Shown piece by piece: positions 25,645 through 34,612 of a stretch of 64,000 bases of DNA; positions within the stretch are counted from its first letter, which is position 1, and every line of letters begins with the position of its first letter. Origin of the DNA: an uncultured Fulvivirga sp. (GTDB lineage Bacteria; Bacteroidota; Bacteroidia; Cytophagales; Cyclobacteriaceae); assembly GCA_947500555.1 (NCBI GenBank), contig CANMSE010000001.1, forward strand, positions 372,001 through 436,000. The letters are read 5' to 3'. Below the pieces are notes generated by a model that searched no databases, was not told the origin of the DNA, and saw only the letters and a program-made list of their open reading frames with translations. The position numbers were made by a program, and so were the translations under genes.

Positions 25645-26196
25645 ATGAAGATTACTTCTACTAAATTTGAAGGATTATTTATTCTCGAACCGATAGTTAT
25701 CGAAGATAATAGAGGTTATTTTATGGAGAGCTATAATCACAAAAAACTAAGTGAATATGGTATTGATTATAAATTTGTTCAGGACAATCAATCTAAGTCT
25801 AATTACGGAGTTCTAAGAGGCTTACATTTTCAAAAACCCCCTTACGCTCAAACCAAATTAATTAGGGCTATTTCAGGAAAAATTTTAGATGTGGTAGTCG
25901 ACATCAGAAAGTCAAGTAATACGTACGGAGAATACTTCAGTTTAGAGCTTTCAGGAGACAACAAAAAGCAGCTTTTAGTGCCAAAGGGATTTGCACATGG
26001 GTTTGTTGTGCTATCAGATACTGCTGAAATACTCTATAAATGTGATGACTTCTACAACAAAGAGTCTGAGGGTGGTTTAATGTTTGACGATGTAGCTTTT
26101 AAAATAGATTGGCGAATACAGCATGAAAAGATCCTTTTGTCAGAAAAAGACAGGGAATACATTTCTTTCGCACAGTTTAACACTCAATTTGACTGA
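25645..26196 (+). CDS. rmlC: dTDP-4-dehydrorhamnose 3,5-epimerase RmlC
   Basis: Cupin-fold enzyme that epimerises C3 and C5 of dTDP-4-keto-6-deoxyglucose. The 183-residue protein has the full signature: FMESYNHKKL, FVQDNQSKS, GVLRGLHFQKPPYAQTKLIRAISGKILDVVVDIR with the catalytic His, and VPKGFAHGFVVLSDTAEILYKCDDFY with the catalytic Tyr region. It starts immediately after the rmlA stop and overlaps rmlD by one base (TGATG), so translation of the three genes is coupled. Confidence 0.97.
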   Translation: MKITSTKFEGLFILEPIVIEDNRGYFMESYNHKKLSEYGIDYKFVQDNQSKSNYGVLRGLHFQKPPYAQTKLIRAISGKILDVVVDIRKSSNTYGEYFSLELSGDNKKQLLVPKGFAHGFVVLSDTAEILYKCDDFYNKESEGGLMFDDVAFKIDWRIQHEKILLSEKDREYISFAQFNTQFD

Positions 26197-27050
26197 TGAA
26201 AATATTAGTGACTGGTGCAAAAGGACAACTAGGAAGTGAGCTTAACTATTTAGCTTCATCCTATCGATATAATTTTGAATTCATAGATAGGGAAGAACTA
26301 GACCTAGCAGATGAAGAAAGGATAATTCCATTTCTTGAAAATTCAAACCCTGATTTTATTATTAACTGTGCAGCTTATACTGCCGTTGATAAAGCAGAAG
26401 ATGAACCGGAATTGGCTAAGGCAATTAATATCACTGCCACACAAAAAATAACCAACTATTGTCATAATCATAAAAAAAGGCTTATACATATTTCTACTGA
26501 TTATGTCTTTGATGGTAACTTCGAAGAACCTATTAATGAAGTAGCTAAACCCAATCCTCAGTCTGTTTATGGATACACAAAATGGAAAGGTGAACAGGTA
26601 ATAATTGATAGCCTAAATGATGCATACATTATCAGAACAGCTTGGGTATACTCTTCTTTTGGAAATAATTTCGTAAAGACCATGTTAAGGTTAGGATCTG
26701 AAAAAAAAGAAATTAAGGTAATAGTCGATCAAATTGGATCTCCTACATATGCAAGAGATTTAGCAGCCGCCATTTTAGAAATTATAGGTCAAATAGAACA
26801 GGAGAATGATCAACCTGGCATTTATCATTATAGCAATGAAGGAAGTTGCTCATGGGCAGAGTTTGCAAATGAAGTTATGAGAATAGGAAAACTGAATTGT
26901 AACGTAAAACCTATTACTACTTCTGAATACCCCACAAAGGCTGAGAGACCCAAATACAGTGTTTTAGATAAATCAAAGATTAAATCTAATTTGCCAACTG
27001 TTAGTCTAAATGATTGGCGTCTCTCATTAAAAGAATGCATGAAAGTATGA
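26196..27050 (+). CDS. rmlD: dTDP-4-dehydrorhamnose reductase RmlD
   Basis: NAD(P)H-dependent SDR that finishes dTDP-L-rhamnose. The 284-residue chain has VTGAKGQLGSELNYL, DLADEERI, NCAAYTAVDKAEDEPELAKAIN and HISTDYVFDG. These are followed by YGYTKWKGEQ (catalytic Tyr-x-x-x-Lys) and IRTAWVYSSFGNNFVKTML. All are diagnostic for RmlD. A 22-codon frame starts inside its stop codon (27047). The next genes are convergent, so the operon ends here. Confidence 0.97.
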   Translation: MKILVTGAKGQLGSELNYLASSYRYNFEFIDREELDLADEERIIPFLENSNPDFIINCAAYTAVDKAEDEPELAKAINITATQKITNYCHNHKKRLIHISTDYVFDGNFEEPINEVAKPNPQSVYGYTKWKGEQVIIDSLNDAYIIRTAWVYSSFGNNFVKTMLRLGSEKKEIKVIVDQIGSPTYARDLAAAILEIIGQIEQENDQPGIYHYSNEGSCSWAEFANEVMRIGKLNCNVKPITTSEYPTKAERPKYSVLDKSKIKSNLPTVSLNDWRLSLKECMKV

Positions 27051-27115
27051 GCGTAACAGATATAGCTGCAATTGCTATAATACGTCCGTCTGGAAATTTG
27101 CCGCAGAATTATTAA
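27047..27115 (+). other. Tiny open frame coupled to the rmlD stop codon
   Basis: An ATGA overlap with the rmlD stop opens a 22-codon frame (MSVTDIAAIAIIRPSGN...). It may be the decayed 5' end of a gene that once followed rmlD, or chance. It ends in a 46-base gap before the convergent glycosyltransferase gene. No promoter or terminator was recognised in this gap. Confidence 0.2.
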
Positions 27116-27161
27116 AGAACATTTCCCATATTCATTCTAGGGTCAATACAATTTCTTATAC

Positions 27162-28160
27162 TCACCAAAGTTCAGTGAGTGTAGATATGTGCTTAATTAT
27201 GTCATATTTCTTAGCATATTCAAAAGCATATTGTCTCTTCTCATTATCCACAGGGCGCTTTAACTGGTCGGCTATTTCTTCTATATTTTCATAAACATAA
27301 CCTGCATCGCCTATATAATTCTCAATATCAGGTCTAATTCTGGGCATATACACCATTGTTCCTGACGCCATGGCTTCTAAAGCCGCCATCGGCCAACCCA
27401 CAGTTTTTATATCCATATTAGCCGTGTAAACCATACTTTTATGCTTTTTATATTCCCTCGGCATTTGGGAGTAAGGTACAGGCGGTATAAAGTTTACGCT
27501 TCCACCAATTTCTTGATTAAGTTTATATATTTTGTCAATATCATGCCCCAGACCATAAAGGTTAAACGTTTGTTCTGGAAGAAGTTGAGATAATTTTACA
27601 AATGTCTGCATTTCCTTCTTTGGAATACATGCACCAGTATTCATAATAAAGTCACCATTCTGAGACTCATTGTAAAACGCATTAACATCAACTACTGGCA
27701 CAGTATCTACCAACTTTGAAGAATCAACCTTACCTTCAGCAACTAGTAAATCTCTAGTAAAAGGAAATATTAGTACTCCTTTACATAAATCAGTATTTAA
27801 GTATCGCGCCAAATTCTCTATATGAGCTGGAATTTTGTTATTGAGATTATTCTTTAGAGCATCAAATGAATGTGCCCTTATTGTGAATGGTACCCCTGTT
27901 TTTAAACTGACTCTGCTTATTAATTCAGCCAGAACAAGATAATGACTATGAATGATATCAGGCTGAAAAGCTTCTACTTGCCTAATTATTTCCTCTTCTT
28001 CCGACACCTGTTGAAACTCTAGAGCTTCGCTGTCTTTTACATTTGGAGTGGAAGTTGCAATAATGCTAACTTCATGGTTTTGCATTACAGCCTTCAATTC
28101 TGATTTAATATATGTTTGTGATAGCTGAGGATAATTTTTGACTATATATTGAACTTTCAT
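27162..28160 (-). CDS. GT4-family glycosyltransferase
   Basis: A 332-residue GT-B enzyme. The N-terminal domain has YIVKNYPQLSQTYIKSEL and PDIIHSHYLVLAELISR. The donor domain has NLYGLGHDIDKIY, then FIPPVPYSQMPREYKKHKSMVYT and the MAALEAMASGTMVYMP segment with the Glu of the EX7E-like nucleotide-sugar motif. Acceptor and sugar are unknown. It overlaps the upstream GT2 gene by 4 bases (ATGA), and the pair runs against the flanking rml genes on the opposite strand. Confidence 0.88.
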   Translation of the reverse strand: MKVQYIVKNYPQLSQTYIKSELKAVMQNHEVSIIATSTPNVKDSEALEFQQVSEEEEIIRQVEAFQPDIIHSHYLVLAELISRVSLKTGVPFTIRAHSFDALKNNLNNKIPAHIENLARYLNTDLCKGVLIFPFTRDLLVAEGKVDSSKLVDTVPVVDVNAFYNESQNGDFIMNTGACIPKKEMQTFVKLSQLLPEQTFNLYGLGHDIDKIYKLNQEIGGSVNFIPPVPYSQMPREYKKHKSMVYTANMDIKTVGWPMAALEAMASGTMVYMPRIRPDIENYIGDAGYVYENIEEIADQLKRPVDNEKRQYAFEYAKKYDIIKHISTLTELW

Positions 28161-28996
28161 GAATTATTAATGAATGGCTTAAATATTCTAAGCTTTGGTT
28201 CTCTGATTACTTTCTTGTTGTATAATGCTTTGATAAGTTTAAAAAATCCATAATAATGTTTGTCGAACTCCTTTTTCAATTCATTTTTAAGTAATAAGTC
28301 GTACCAGTACTTTTTATGAAATCCAGTATTTTTACTAAGTTCTTTATTTTTTGCGTAACCTGAACCTGCATTTGCTACCTTAGTCTTAAATTGCTTGTAA
28401 GAACGAATGGGGTAATGAAAAATTTCAATACCGACACTATCAGTTTTTTTATATAAACCATGGCCACTCACTGTGTGATTACCTTGGCTAACCTGAATAT
28501 TTGCAGCTGCTCGGTGAATAACTTTTGGAGGAAGAGGTTTCCCTGCTAAATTTAGAGAAATACTTTTACGGTAGGGGAAAAGCCTTGGGTCAAAAGAAGA
28601 ATATTGCCTTTTTATTGGCACAAAGTCATGGCGTTTGATTGAAACAATTGAATGTTCACTTGATATTTTACTCAATTCTGTTTTAAGGTTATTCGAAGTT
28701 TTAGGAACGAAGAACTCGTCAGCATCCGCATTTATAACCCAGTCAGCATTATAATCTACAACTGCCATATTGGCCATTTGACTTACATACTTAAATTGAG
28801 AAAAATCAACAGGTGGTTCTATAATGAGTTCTGCCACTCCTTTATCAACAAATTTTGAGCAAATATCTGCTGTACCATCAACTGAGCCATTATCAGTTAT
28901 AATTATAAAATCAACACCTGCATTAAGATGATACTCAATATTTTGTCTAATAATATCTACCTCGTCCCTAACAAGAAGTGTCAATACTAATTTCAT
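28157..28996 (-). CDS. GT2-like glycosyltransferase (Glyco_tranf_2_4/GT92-like)
   Basis: A 279-residue protein. The opening KLVLTLLVRDEVDIIRQNIEYHLNAGVDFIIITDNGSVDGT and the metal-binding DWVINADADEFFVP fit the Glyco_tranf_2_4 family common in capsule loci. The C-terminus has several basic stretches (KKYWYDLLLKNELKKEF). A candidate minus-strand -7 box (TATTTTTG, 29050-29043) lies upstream. It is the first gene of a two-gene minus-strand insert between rmlD and rmlB. Confidence 0.85.
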   Translation of the reverse strand: MKLVLTLLVRDEVDIIRQNIEYHLNAGVDFIIITDNGSVDGTADICSKFVDKGVAELIIEPPVDFSQFKYVSQMANMAVVDYNADWVINADADEFFVPKTSNNLKTELSKISSEHSIVSIKRHDFVPIKRQYSSFDPRLFPYRKSISLNLAGKPLPPKVIHRAAANIQVSQGNHTVSGHGLYKKTDSVGIEIFHYPIRSYKQFKTKVANAGSGYAKNKELSKNTGFHKKYWYDLLLKNELKKEFDKHYYGFFKLIKALYNKKVIREPKLRIFKPFINNS

Positions 28997-29042
28997 ACAT
29001 CTGAAGAATTCCTATATTTATCTACCATCGTTAAATGACTTA

Positions 29043-29077
29043 CAAAAATAGTATTTTAAAACAATGAATACATTGTT
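29043..29077 (-). promoter_or_regulatory. Candidate promoter and palindrome upstream of the inverted GT pair
   Basis: On the minus strand TATTTTTG (29050-29043) matches TAnnTTTG, 47 bases before the GT2 start. Just upstream a perfect 7-bp inverted repeat, AACAATG/CATTGTT with a 4-base loop (29060-29077), could be an operator. No good -33 box is seen. Confidence 0.35.
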
Positions 29078-29165
29078 ACTCTTAAATTGAAAAAGAATTA
29101 ACAATTCGATCAGTAAATCTACACAGTACAAGGGTGAGGCGAAACAATAATGTCCATATAGTAAG

Positions 29166-29173
29166 TATCTTTG
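29166..29173 (+). promoter_or_regulatory. Candidate -7 box for rmlB
   Basis: TATCTTTG matches TAnnTTTG and lies 44 bases before the rmlB ATG. No clear -33 TTG is visible 17-23 bases upstream. rmlB follows a 221-base gap opposite a divergent gene, so it needs its own promoter. Confidence 0.4.
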
Positions 29174-29217
29174 AATTAGCTTTAAGAACTAATTTATTAT
29201 CATAAGTATTGAAACTG

Positions 29218-30264
29218 ATGAAAAAAATTCTAATTACAGGAGGAGCAGGATTTATCGGATCTCATGTAGTCAGGCTATTTGTTAAAAAGTATCCAGATTA
29301 TCATATTATTAACTTAGATCTACTGACTTATGCTGGGAATCTTGAAAACATCACTGATGTTGAAACTGCAGATAACTACAAGTTCGTTAAAGGCGATATT
29401 TGTGATATCCCTTTAGTTGAAAAACTATTTACGGAAGAAAAAATTACTGATGTCATTCATTTAGCGGCTGAATCTCATGTAGACAGATCTATTAACGATC
29501 CTATTAGTTTTGTGAAAACCAATGTTTTCGGAACTGTAACTTTATTGAATGCAGCTGCTAGAGCTTGGAAAAAAGATTTATCAAATCATGTATTTTATCA
29601 TGTAAGTACTGATGAAGTATATGGTTCATTGACAGAAACAGGTTTCTTTTTGGAAAATACACCTTATGATCCTCAGTCGCCCTACTCCGCTTCAAAAGCA
29701 AGTTCAGATCATTTTGTAAGAGCATGGGCAAACACCTACGGGCTGCAAACTAAGATTTCCAACTGCTCCAACAACTATGGACCTAATCAATTTCCTGAGA
29801 AGCTTCTTCCACTCATGATCAATAATATAAAAAACAATAAACCACTTCCTGTGTACGGAAAAGGTGAAAACATCAGAGATTGGCTTTATGTGGTGGATCA
29901 TGCTAGAGCTATAGATGATATTTTTCATATCGGTACGACAGGTGAAACTTATAATGTAGGGGGTTTCAATGAATGGAAAAATATTGACATTGTAAACTTA
30001 TTATGTAAACTGATGGACAGAAAACTAGGTCGCGTACAAGGTGAATCAGCAAAGTTAATTACTTATGTAAAGGATAGAGCGGGACATGATCATCGGTATG
30101 CCATAGATGCTAGCAAAATTAAGAATAAGCTAGGCTGGAAGCCTTCTCTTCAATTTGAGGAGGGAATGGAAAAAACGGTCGATTGGTATTTGAAGAATAT
30201 AAAGTGGTTAGATCATGTTACTTCTGGAGAATATGAGCAGTATTATACGAAACAACACACCTAA
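29218..30264 (+). CDS. rmlB: dTDP-glucose 4,6-dehydratase RmlB
   Basis: Converts dTDP-glucose to dTDP-4-keto-6-deoxyglucose, the branch point to rhamnose and 4-amino sugars. I start at ATG 29218 (MKKILITGGAGFIGSH); a TTG three codons earlier is less likely. The 348-residue protein has HLAAESHVDRSI, HVSTDEVYGSL with the catalytic Asp-Glu pair, YSASKASSD (Tyr-x-x-x-Lys) and NCSNNYGPNQFPEKLLPLMI. It is separated from rmlACD by two opposite-strand glycosyltransferases. The WecE-like gene at 36011 could use the same intermediate. Confidence 0.97.
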   Translation: MKKILITGGAGFIGSHVVRLFVKKYPDYHIINLDLLTYAGNLENITDVETADNYKFVKGDICDIPLVEKLFTEEKITDVIHLAAESHVDRSINDPISFVKTNVFGTVTLLNAAARAWKKDLSNHVFYHVSTDEVYGSLTETGFFLENTPYDPQSPYSASKASSDHFVRAWANTYGLQTKISNCSNNYGPNQFPEKLLPLMINNIKNNKPLPVYGKGENIRDWLYVVDHARAIDDIFHIGTTGETYNVGGFNEWKNIDIVNLLCKLMDRKLGRVQGESAKLITYVKDRAGHDHRYAIDASKIKNKLGWKPSLQFEEGMEKTVDWYLKNIKWLDHVTSGEYEQYYTKQHT

Positions 30265-30328
30265 TTATAAAAGTAAGGCCAGACTAAGTATCTTAGGAAT
30301 AAACTATTATGACCATTTTTGATAATAG

Positions 30329-31342
30329 GTGAAGACAGCATTTATCCATATTGGTACTCATAAAACTGGTACAACTACAATTCAGCATTCTCTTTATAAT
30401 TCAAATCTTAAAGAACAGAATATTTGCTACCCTTCATTTTCCGAGTTTCCAAATGCAAGGAATCAAAACTTCCTATCAATATTATTCAAGGACTATGAAG
30501 AATTACCTAGAATCTACAAAAAGTATAGTAAAGAAGAATACCTCAAGCTTAAAAAGTCCATTCAAATTGAATTGAAGGGTCAATTAAAAAAATATGATAA
30601 CACAATTATCTCAGCTGAGATGATAGATAGTTTTAGTAGAAATGAAACCACATCCTTTCTTGAATTTCTCACAGCACATTCCTACACTGACATAAAAATT
30701 TTGGTTTATGTTAGAAATCCAGTTTATTTTTATACGTCTCATGTTCAACAAACAATTAAAGCCTCATACGTTTACCCAAGTCCAACTTCATTTAAGTATG
30801 AATTCAGAAGTATTATTGAGACATGGAGAAAAGACTTTCAAAAACTATCAGTGAAATTGTATGATGAAGAGCTACAAAAAAATAATGGCCTGTTAAAAAG
30901 TTTTGAGAGAGAATTGCAACAACAATTCAACTTTCCAGTAATTTTAGTTGAATCTTCACATAAGAACAAATCTCTTTCTTTGGAATCCATGGTTATTCTG
31001 AAGAAATACAGAAAATTGTTCCATTCTAATTCAGAAAATTTTTTCAAAAAGGATTCGAGCAAACTTTTAAAACATTTGACAGATATTACCGATAAAGAAT
31101 CTACAAAGCTTCAGTTAAAAGAAGAAGTAGCACAGCACATATATAATGAGCATAAGGCTGATTTATTATGGTTGAAACAAAGATTTAATTTAGAATTTCA
31201 ATATCCCGTAATGAATGAACATCGTATTGAGCTTTTAGAGAAAAACTCCTACAACACTCACGATTTATTTCAAAATTTTGATAGTGGCAAAATAGAGAAA
31301 TGTTTGTATCATGTCCTACAAGCTATTCTATCTCATAACTGA
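30329..31342 (+). CDS. Sulfotransferase-family protein
   Basis: A 337-residue protein starting at GTG 30329. The 5'-phosphosulfate loop is FIHIGTHKTGTTTIQHSLY at the N-terminus, and the 3'-phosphate motif is ILVYVRNPVYFYTSHVQQTI (about residue 130-148). Both bind PAPS in sulfotransferases. The C-terminal half is rich in Lys and Ser (HKNKSLSLESMVILKKYRKLF) with no further recognisable domain. It probably sulfates a sugar hydroxyl of the polymer or its precursor in the cytoplasm. It stands alone between rmlB and the GT-C gene. Confidence 0.85.
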   Translation: MKTAFIHIGTHKTGTTTIQHSLYNSNLKEQNICYPSFSEFPNARNQNFLSILFKDYEELPRIYKKYSKEEYLKLKKSIQIELKGQLKKYDNTIISAEMIDSFSRNETTSFLEFLTAHSYTDIKILVYVRNPVYFYTSHVQQTIKASYVYPSPTSFKYEFRSIIETWRKDFQKLSVKLYDEELQKNNGLLKSFERELQQQFNFPVILVESSHKNKSLSLESMVILKKYRKLFHSNSENFFKKDSSKLLKHLTDITDKESTKLQLKEEVAQHIYNEHKADLLWLKQRFNLEFQYPVMNEHRIELLEKNSYNTHDLFQNFDSGKIEKCLYHVLQAILSHN

Positions 31343-31605
31343 GTTGCAGTTCTCCACAAAATCTTTTATTCTTAATTGAAATAGTAACCCTCGCCTTTAT
31401 GTGGAAAAAACTAAAATATTCGACACTATTGGAAAAACTCGCAAATGAGCTGGAAAAATATTGGAATACTATGTGAAATATAGATCAGAAACTTCAGAGT
31501 TAAGTAGGTAAATATGCCACTTCTAGTAACTATCAGACATATTATGATGGACCATATAGTAATCATGCGGAAATTGCTTTTTTTATAAATATAATCTTTG
31601 ATAAG
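31343..31605. other. 263-base intergenic stretch without a recognised gene
   Basis: AT-rich sequence between the sulfotransferase gene and the GT-C gene. It holds only very short frames, such as a 25-codon one at 31399-31476 (MWKKLKYSTLLEKLANEL...), with no similarity I recognise. No exact TAnnTTTG box or terminator was found. It could be decayed coding sequence or a leader. Confidence 0.3.
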
Positions 31606-33636
31606 ATGATAGAATTTAGCAGAATTTTTATTCCTGTAAAATTTAAAATTGAGTATTTACTTCTAATGATAATACTTGGATTGGCCTTAATTGTTAGGCT
31701 AATCGGTATAGGTAAAGGTCTTCCTTATTTACATCATTACGATGAGCCTTTTGTTGCTTCTAGAGCATTATTAATGTTAAAAGAAGGAGACTTCAATCCA
31801 CACTGGTTTCAATATCCTGGTTTGATGATATATTTAAACATGATAGTTGATGTACTTCACTACCTCTACTTAATGGGTAAAGATGCGACATTTACTGGTC
31901 TAAAAGATTTAATAGTAGATAATCCTACGTCCGTTCAAAAAGGGGGATTTATCTGGACGATTTCTCACCCCTCATTTTTTTTATGGAATCGTGGAATAAT
32001 AGCCTTGATGGGTACTATTTGTATTTATTTCACATATCTAATTGGGAAAAAATTAGCTAGTAGCTCTACAGCGGGCTTAGTAGGAGCCTCTCTTTTGGCC
32101 TTCTCGGCCACAATGGTCGAACACTCAAGGTATATAACACCTAACTTGTCAGGAGTCTTGTTCGTTCTTGGGACTGTTTATTATGCAATACAATTCAATT
32201 CTGATAAAAAGAATATCTATCTGATACTATCCTTAATCTTTTCTGGTTTAGCGATATCCACTAAATACAACTTTGCTCTATGCTTAATTGCTCCAATAGC
32301 GAGTTACTGTATGAATTTCAAGCAATTCAAAATAGACATAATCTCAGGGTCTGTCATATGCATTACAGTATCAGTGTTAGTCTTTTTAATTGTTAATCCG
32401 TTCACTATAATAGATTTGAAACAATTTCTGGCTGATATGGGTAAACAAGTGAAGCACTACAAGAGTGGTCATGGGTCTCATACTATTGAGCCAGGCCTTA
32501 CCCATTTCAAATTTCAAATAAATGAGTTTTATCGTGACTTTGGGGGAGTGCTATTAGGGCTTTCTTTGATTGGAGCAGTTACCTCCTTAAAACAAAAAAA
32601 AGGATGGTTATTGATGTTTTTTGTAGCAACATACATGCTTTATATGGTGCGCCAAAAAGTTGATTTTCACCGCAATTTTCTAGTCATATATCCCTTTATT
32701 ACAATTTGGATAGCACATGCAGTGCACTCAATTACTAAGTTCTTAAAAAGACTAACAGAAAAATTCAAATCAAAACTACCCGGCCATTTATTAAGAGTTG
32801 GAATTAATTATAGCCTATTATTTATTTTAGCCTTAATGATTTCATTTAATGCTCGAGCAGAAATAAAAAAAGCTCGAGCACTGTCAAATCATGTTGAAAC
32901 TAGAAGCCAGTTAATTAATATTATTAATCGCTATGCTAAAGATTCTTATCTGAAAGTTGCAATAGCTAAGGAACTGCGTTTACATAACATGGATTTGCAA
33001 AGGTTAAATGTACCTTATGTTCTTATTAATCACATGGATTTCGAAGAAAATATATCAAATTTTGACCTTTTTGTTTCTGGTAAATTTGGCAGTGATAAAA
33101 AGGGTTTTCGTGGTCAAGATTCCACTTATAACGTAGTTTATACAAGTAAAAAGCTAATTAAGGTGATTGAGGGAAGAACTATAAACTTGAATCGGTTTCA
33201 TAGAGATCCTGCAATTTACATTTACAAAGGAATACCCATGAGTCCAATCAAATTAACAGCCAATTCATTTAATGGCTGGTATAAACCTCCCTACAAGAGT
33301 AAGGATGAGAAAGAAGAGATTTTCATTGGTGCAAGTGGCGGAAAATATCTTTCAAGACAAATATTGTTTGAAGCTGGAAAATATGAATTGACAGTAACAG
33401 TTAGAGGTAATAAAATTAGAAATGAAACCGCCAGAATTAAATTCTTTTTAGGAGATAAGGTGCTCAAACAAATCGATACTAAATCAGAATTCAAAGAGTT
33501 CAAAATTAATCTAATAATTAACAAAACCGGAACTAACAGACTCAGTATGGAATTCATCAATGATTTTTTCAATTCAGAAAAAAATGAAGACCGAAATTTT
33601 TATGTTAAAGATATTTCAATCAAACCGCTAAACTGA
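31606..33636 (+). CDS. GT-C glycosyltransferase with C-terminal carbohydrate-binding-like domain
   Basis: A 676-residue membrane protein. The first ten or so membrane segments (residues 15-420) carry the GT39/ArnT-type acidic loop LHHYDEPFVASRALLML (about residue 42-58), where the catalytic Asp/Glu of polyprenyl-phosphate-sugar-using enzymes lies. A soluble region of about 120 residues follows. The last 130 residues (about 549-676) are beta-rich: FEAGKYELTVTVRGN, ARIKFFLGDKV, then the run MEFINDFFNSEKNEDRNFYV. This resembles the ...F.ND...DRNL.V signature of calcium-dependent xylan-binding (CBM36/60-like) modules. It is followed by a GtrB-like GT2, a sulfotransferase and two half flippases, an Arn-like set. 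Confidence 0.75.
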   Translation: MIEFSRIFIPVKFKIEYLLLMIILGLALIVRLIGIGKGLPYLHHYDEPFVASRALLMLKEGDFNPHWFQYPGLMIYLNMIVDVLHYLYLMGKDATFTGLKDLIVDNPTSVQKGGFIWTISHPSFFLWNRGIIALMGTICIYFTYLIGKKLASSSTAGLVGASLLAFSATMVEHSRYITPNLSGVLFVLGTVYYAIQFNSDKKNIYLILSLIFSGLAISTKYNFALCLIAPIASYCMNFKQFKIDIISGSVICITVSVLVFLIVNPFTIIDLKQFLADMGKQVKHYKSGHGSHTIEPGLTHFKFQINEFYRDFGGVLLGLSLIGAVTSLKQKKGWLLMFFVATYMLYMVRQKVDFHRNFLVIYPFITIWIAHAVHSITKFLKRLTEKFKSKLPGHLLRVGINYSLLFILALMISFNARAEIKKARALSNHVETRSQLINIINRYAKDSYLKVAIAKELRLHNMDLQRLNVPYVLINHMDFEENISNFDLFVSGKFGSDKKGFRGQDSTYNVVYTSKKLIKVIEGRTINLNRFHRDPAIYIYKGIPMSPIKLTANSFNGWYKPPYKSKDEKEEIFIGASGGKYLSRQILFEAGKYELTVTVRGNKIRNETARIKFFLGDKVLKQIDTKSEFKEFKINLIINKTGTNRLSMEFINDFFNSEKNEDRNFYVKDISIKPLN

Positions 33637-33685
33637 CTGGATCATTTTGAATTATTAGTAATATAAATCTCAACACTAAAAAGTA

Positions 33686-34612
33686 ATGGATAAAAATTTG
33701 TATTCGGTTATTATTCCTGTCTACAATAGTGAAAAAATGGTAGTAAACACTGTTAATAGAACGCTAGCTGCTTTTGACTCTTTTCAATTGAAATGTGAGA
33801 TTCTATTGATTAATGACGGGAGTAGGGATAACTCATGGAATAAAATCAAAAATTTAGCAAAGGAATTTGACAGTGTGGTTGCTATAAACCTGTTAAAAAA
33901 TTACGGGCAACATTCAGCGGTATTTTGTGGAATCCATAAAGCAAAAGGTGATTACTTAATTACTATTGATGATGATTTGCAAAATCCTCCTGAAGAAATT
34001 ATTAAATTGATCGATAAAATTAAAGAAGGTTACGATCTTGTTTTTGCGAAATTTCCAGAAAAGAAGCATCGTCATTATAGACAATTCGGAACAAAAATAA
34101 TTGGTTATCTGAACAAGAAAATTTTTCAAAAGCCCAAAGATATTACCTTAACCAATTTTAGAATATTTAATCGTGAAGTGGCTGAACGTGTAAAACATTT
34201 TAATACATTTTATCCTTATATACCTGGCCTATTATTAATGTTTTCATCTGCAATCGGAAATGCTGAAGCACAACATCATCCAAGACAAATTGGTAAGTCT
34301 AATTACTCTTTGTTCAAAATCATACAACTAGTATCACGCCTTTTATTCAACTATTCCTCCTATCCACTTAAATTACTAACAGGTGTCGGTTTTTTTGTCG
34401 CAAGCCTGAGTTTCTTATTTGGCCTATTTATTATTGTAAAAGCAATACTCGTTGGAACACAAGTACAAGGGTGGACCACTCTTGTTGTTTTACTTTCATT
34501 CTTTAATGGCTTTTTAATAATTATGCTAGGCATGATAGGAGAGTATATTTCTAGAATTATGACCCAGCTTTCTGACCAGAAGAGTTATCAAATTAAAGAA
34601 CTGGTAACATAA
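33686..34612 (+). CDS. Polyprenyl-phosphate glycosyltransferase (GtrB/ArnC-like GT2)
   Basis: A 308-residue enzyme that should load a sugar from a nucleotide donor onto undecaprenyl phosphate. SVIIPVYNSEKMVVNTV, INDGSRDNSW, KNYGQHSAVFCGIHKAKGDYLITIDDDLQNPPEE and RQIGKSNYSLFKI are typical of GtrB/ArnC/DPMS. Two C-terminal membrane helices (LLTGVGFFVASLSFLFGLFIIVKAI and LVVLLSFFNGFLIIMLGMIGEYI) anchor it. The next gene, a sulfotransferase, begins within its stop codon. With the ArnE/F-like pair and the upstream GT-C it forms a complete lipid-phosphate sugar pathway. Confidence 0.9.
   Translation: MDKNLYSVIIPVYNSEKMVVNTVNRTLAAFDSFQLKCEILLINDGSRDNSWNKIKNLAKEFDSVVAINLLKNYGQHSAVFCGIHKAKGDYLITIDDDLQNPPEEIIKLIDKIKEGYDLVFAKFPEKKHRHYRQFGTKIIGYLNKKIFQKPKDITLTNFRIFNREVAERVKHFNTFYPYIPGLLLMFSSAIGNAEAQHHPRQIGKSNYSLFKIIQLVSRLLFNYSSYPLKLLTGVGFFVASLSFLFGLFIIVKAILVGTQVQGWTTLVVLLSFFNGFLIIMLGMIGEYISRIMTQLSDQKSYQIKELVT

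Noticed and set aside
27047..27115. The small frame after rmlD resembling the start of MnmE (IAAIA...IIR.SG)
   Set aside because: Only a few residues agree and the G1 region of MnmE is absent; too short to call a gene or pseudogene.
31399..31476. A 25-codon frame in the 31343-31605 gap
   Set aside because: No promoter, no similarity recognised, and an AT-rich gap gives such frames by chance.
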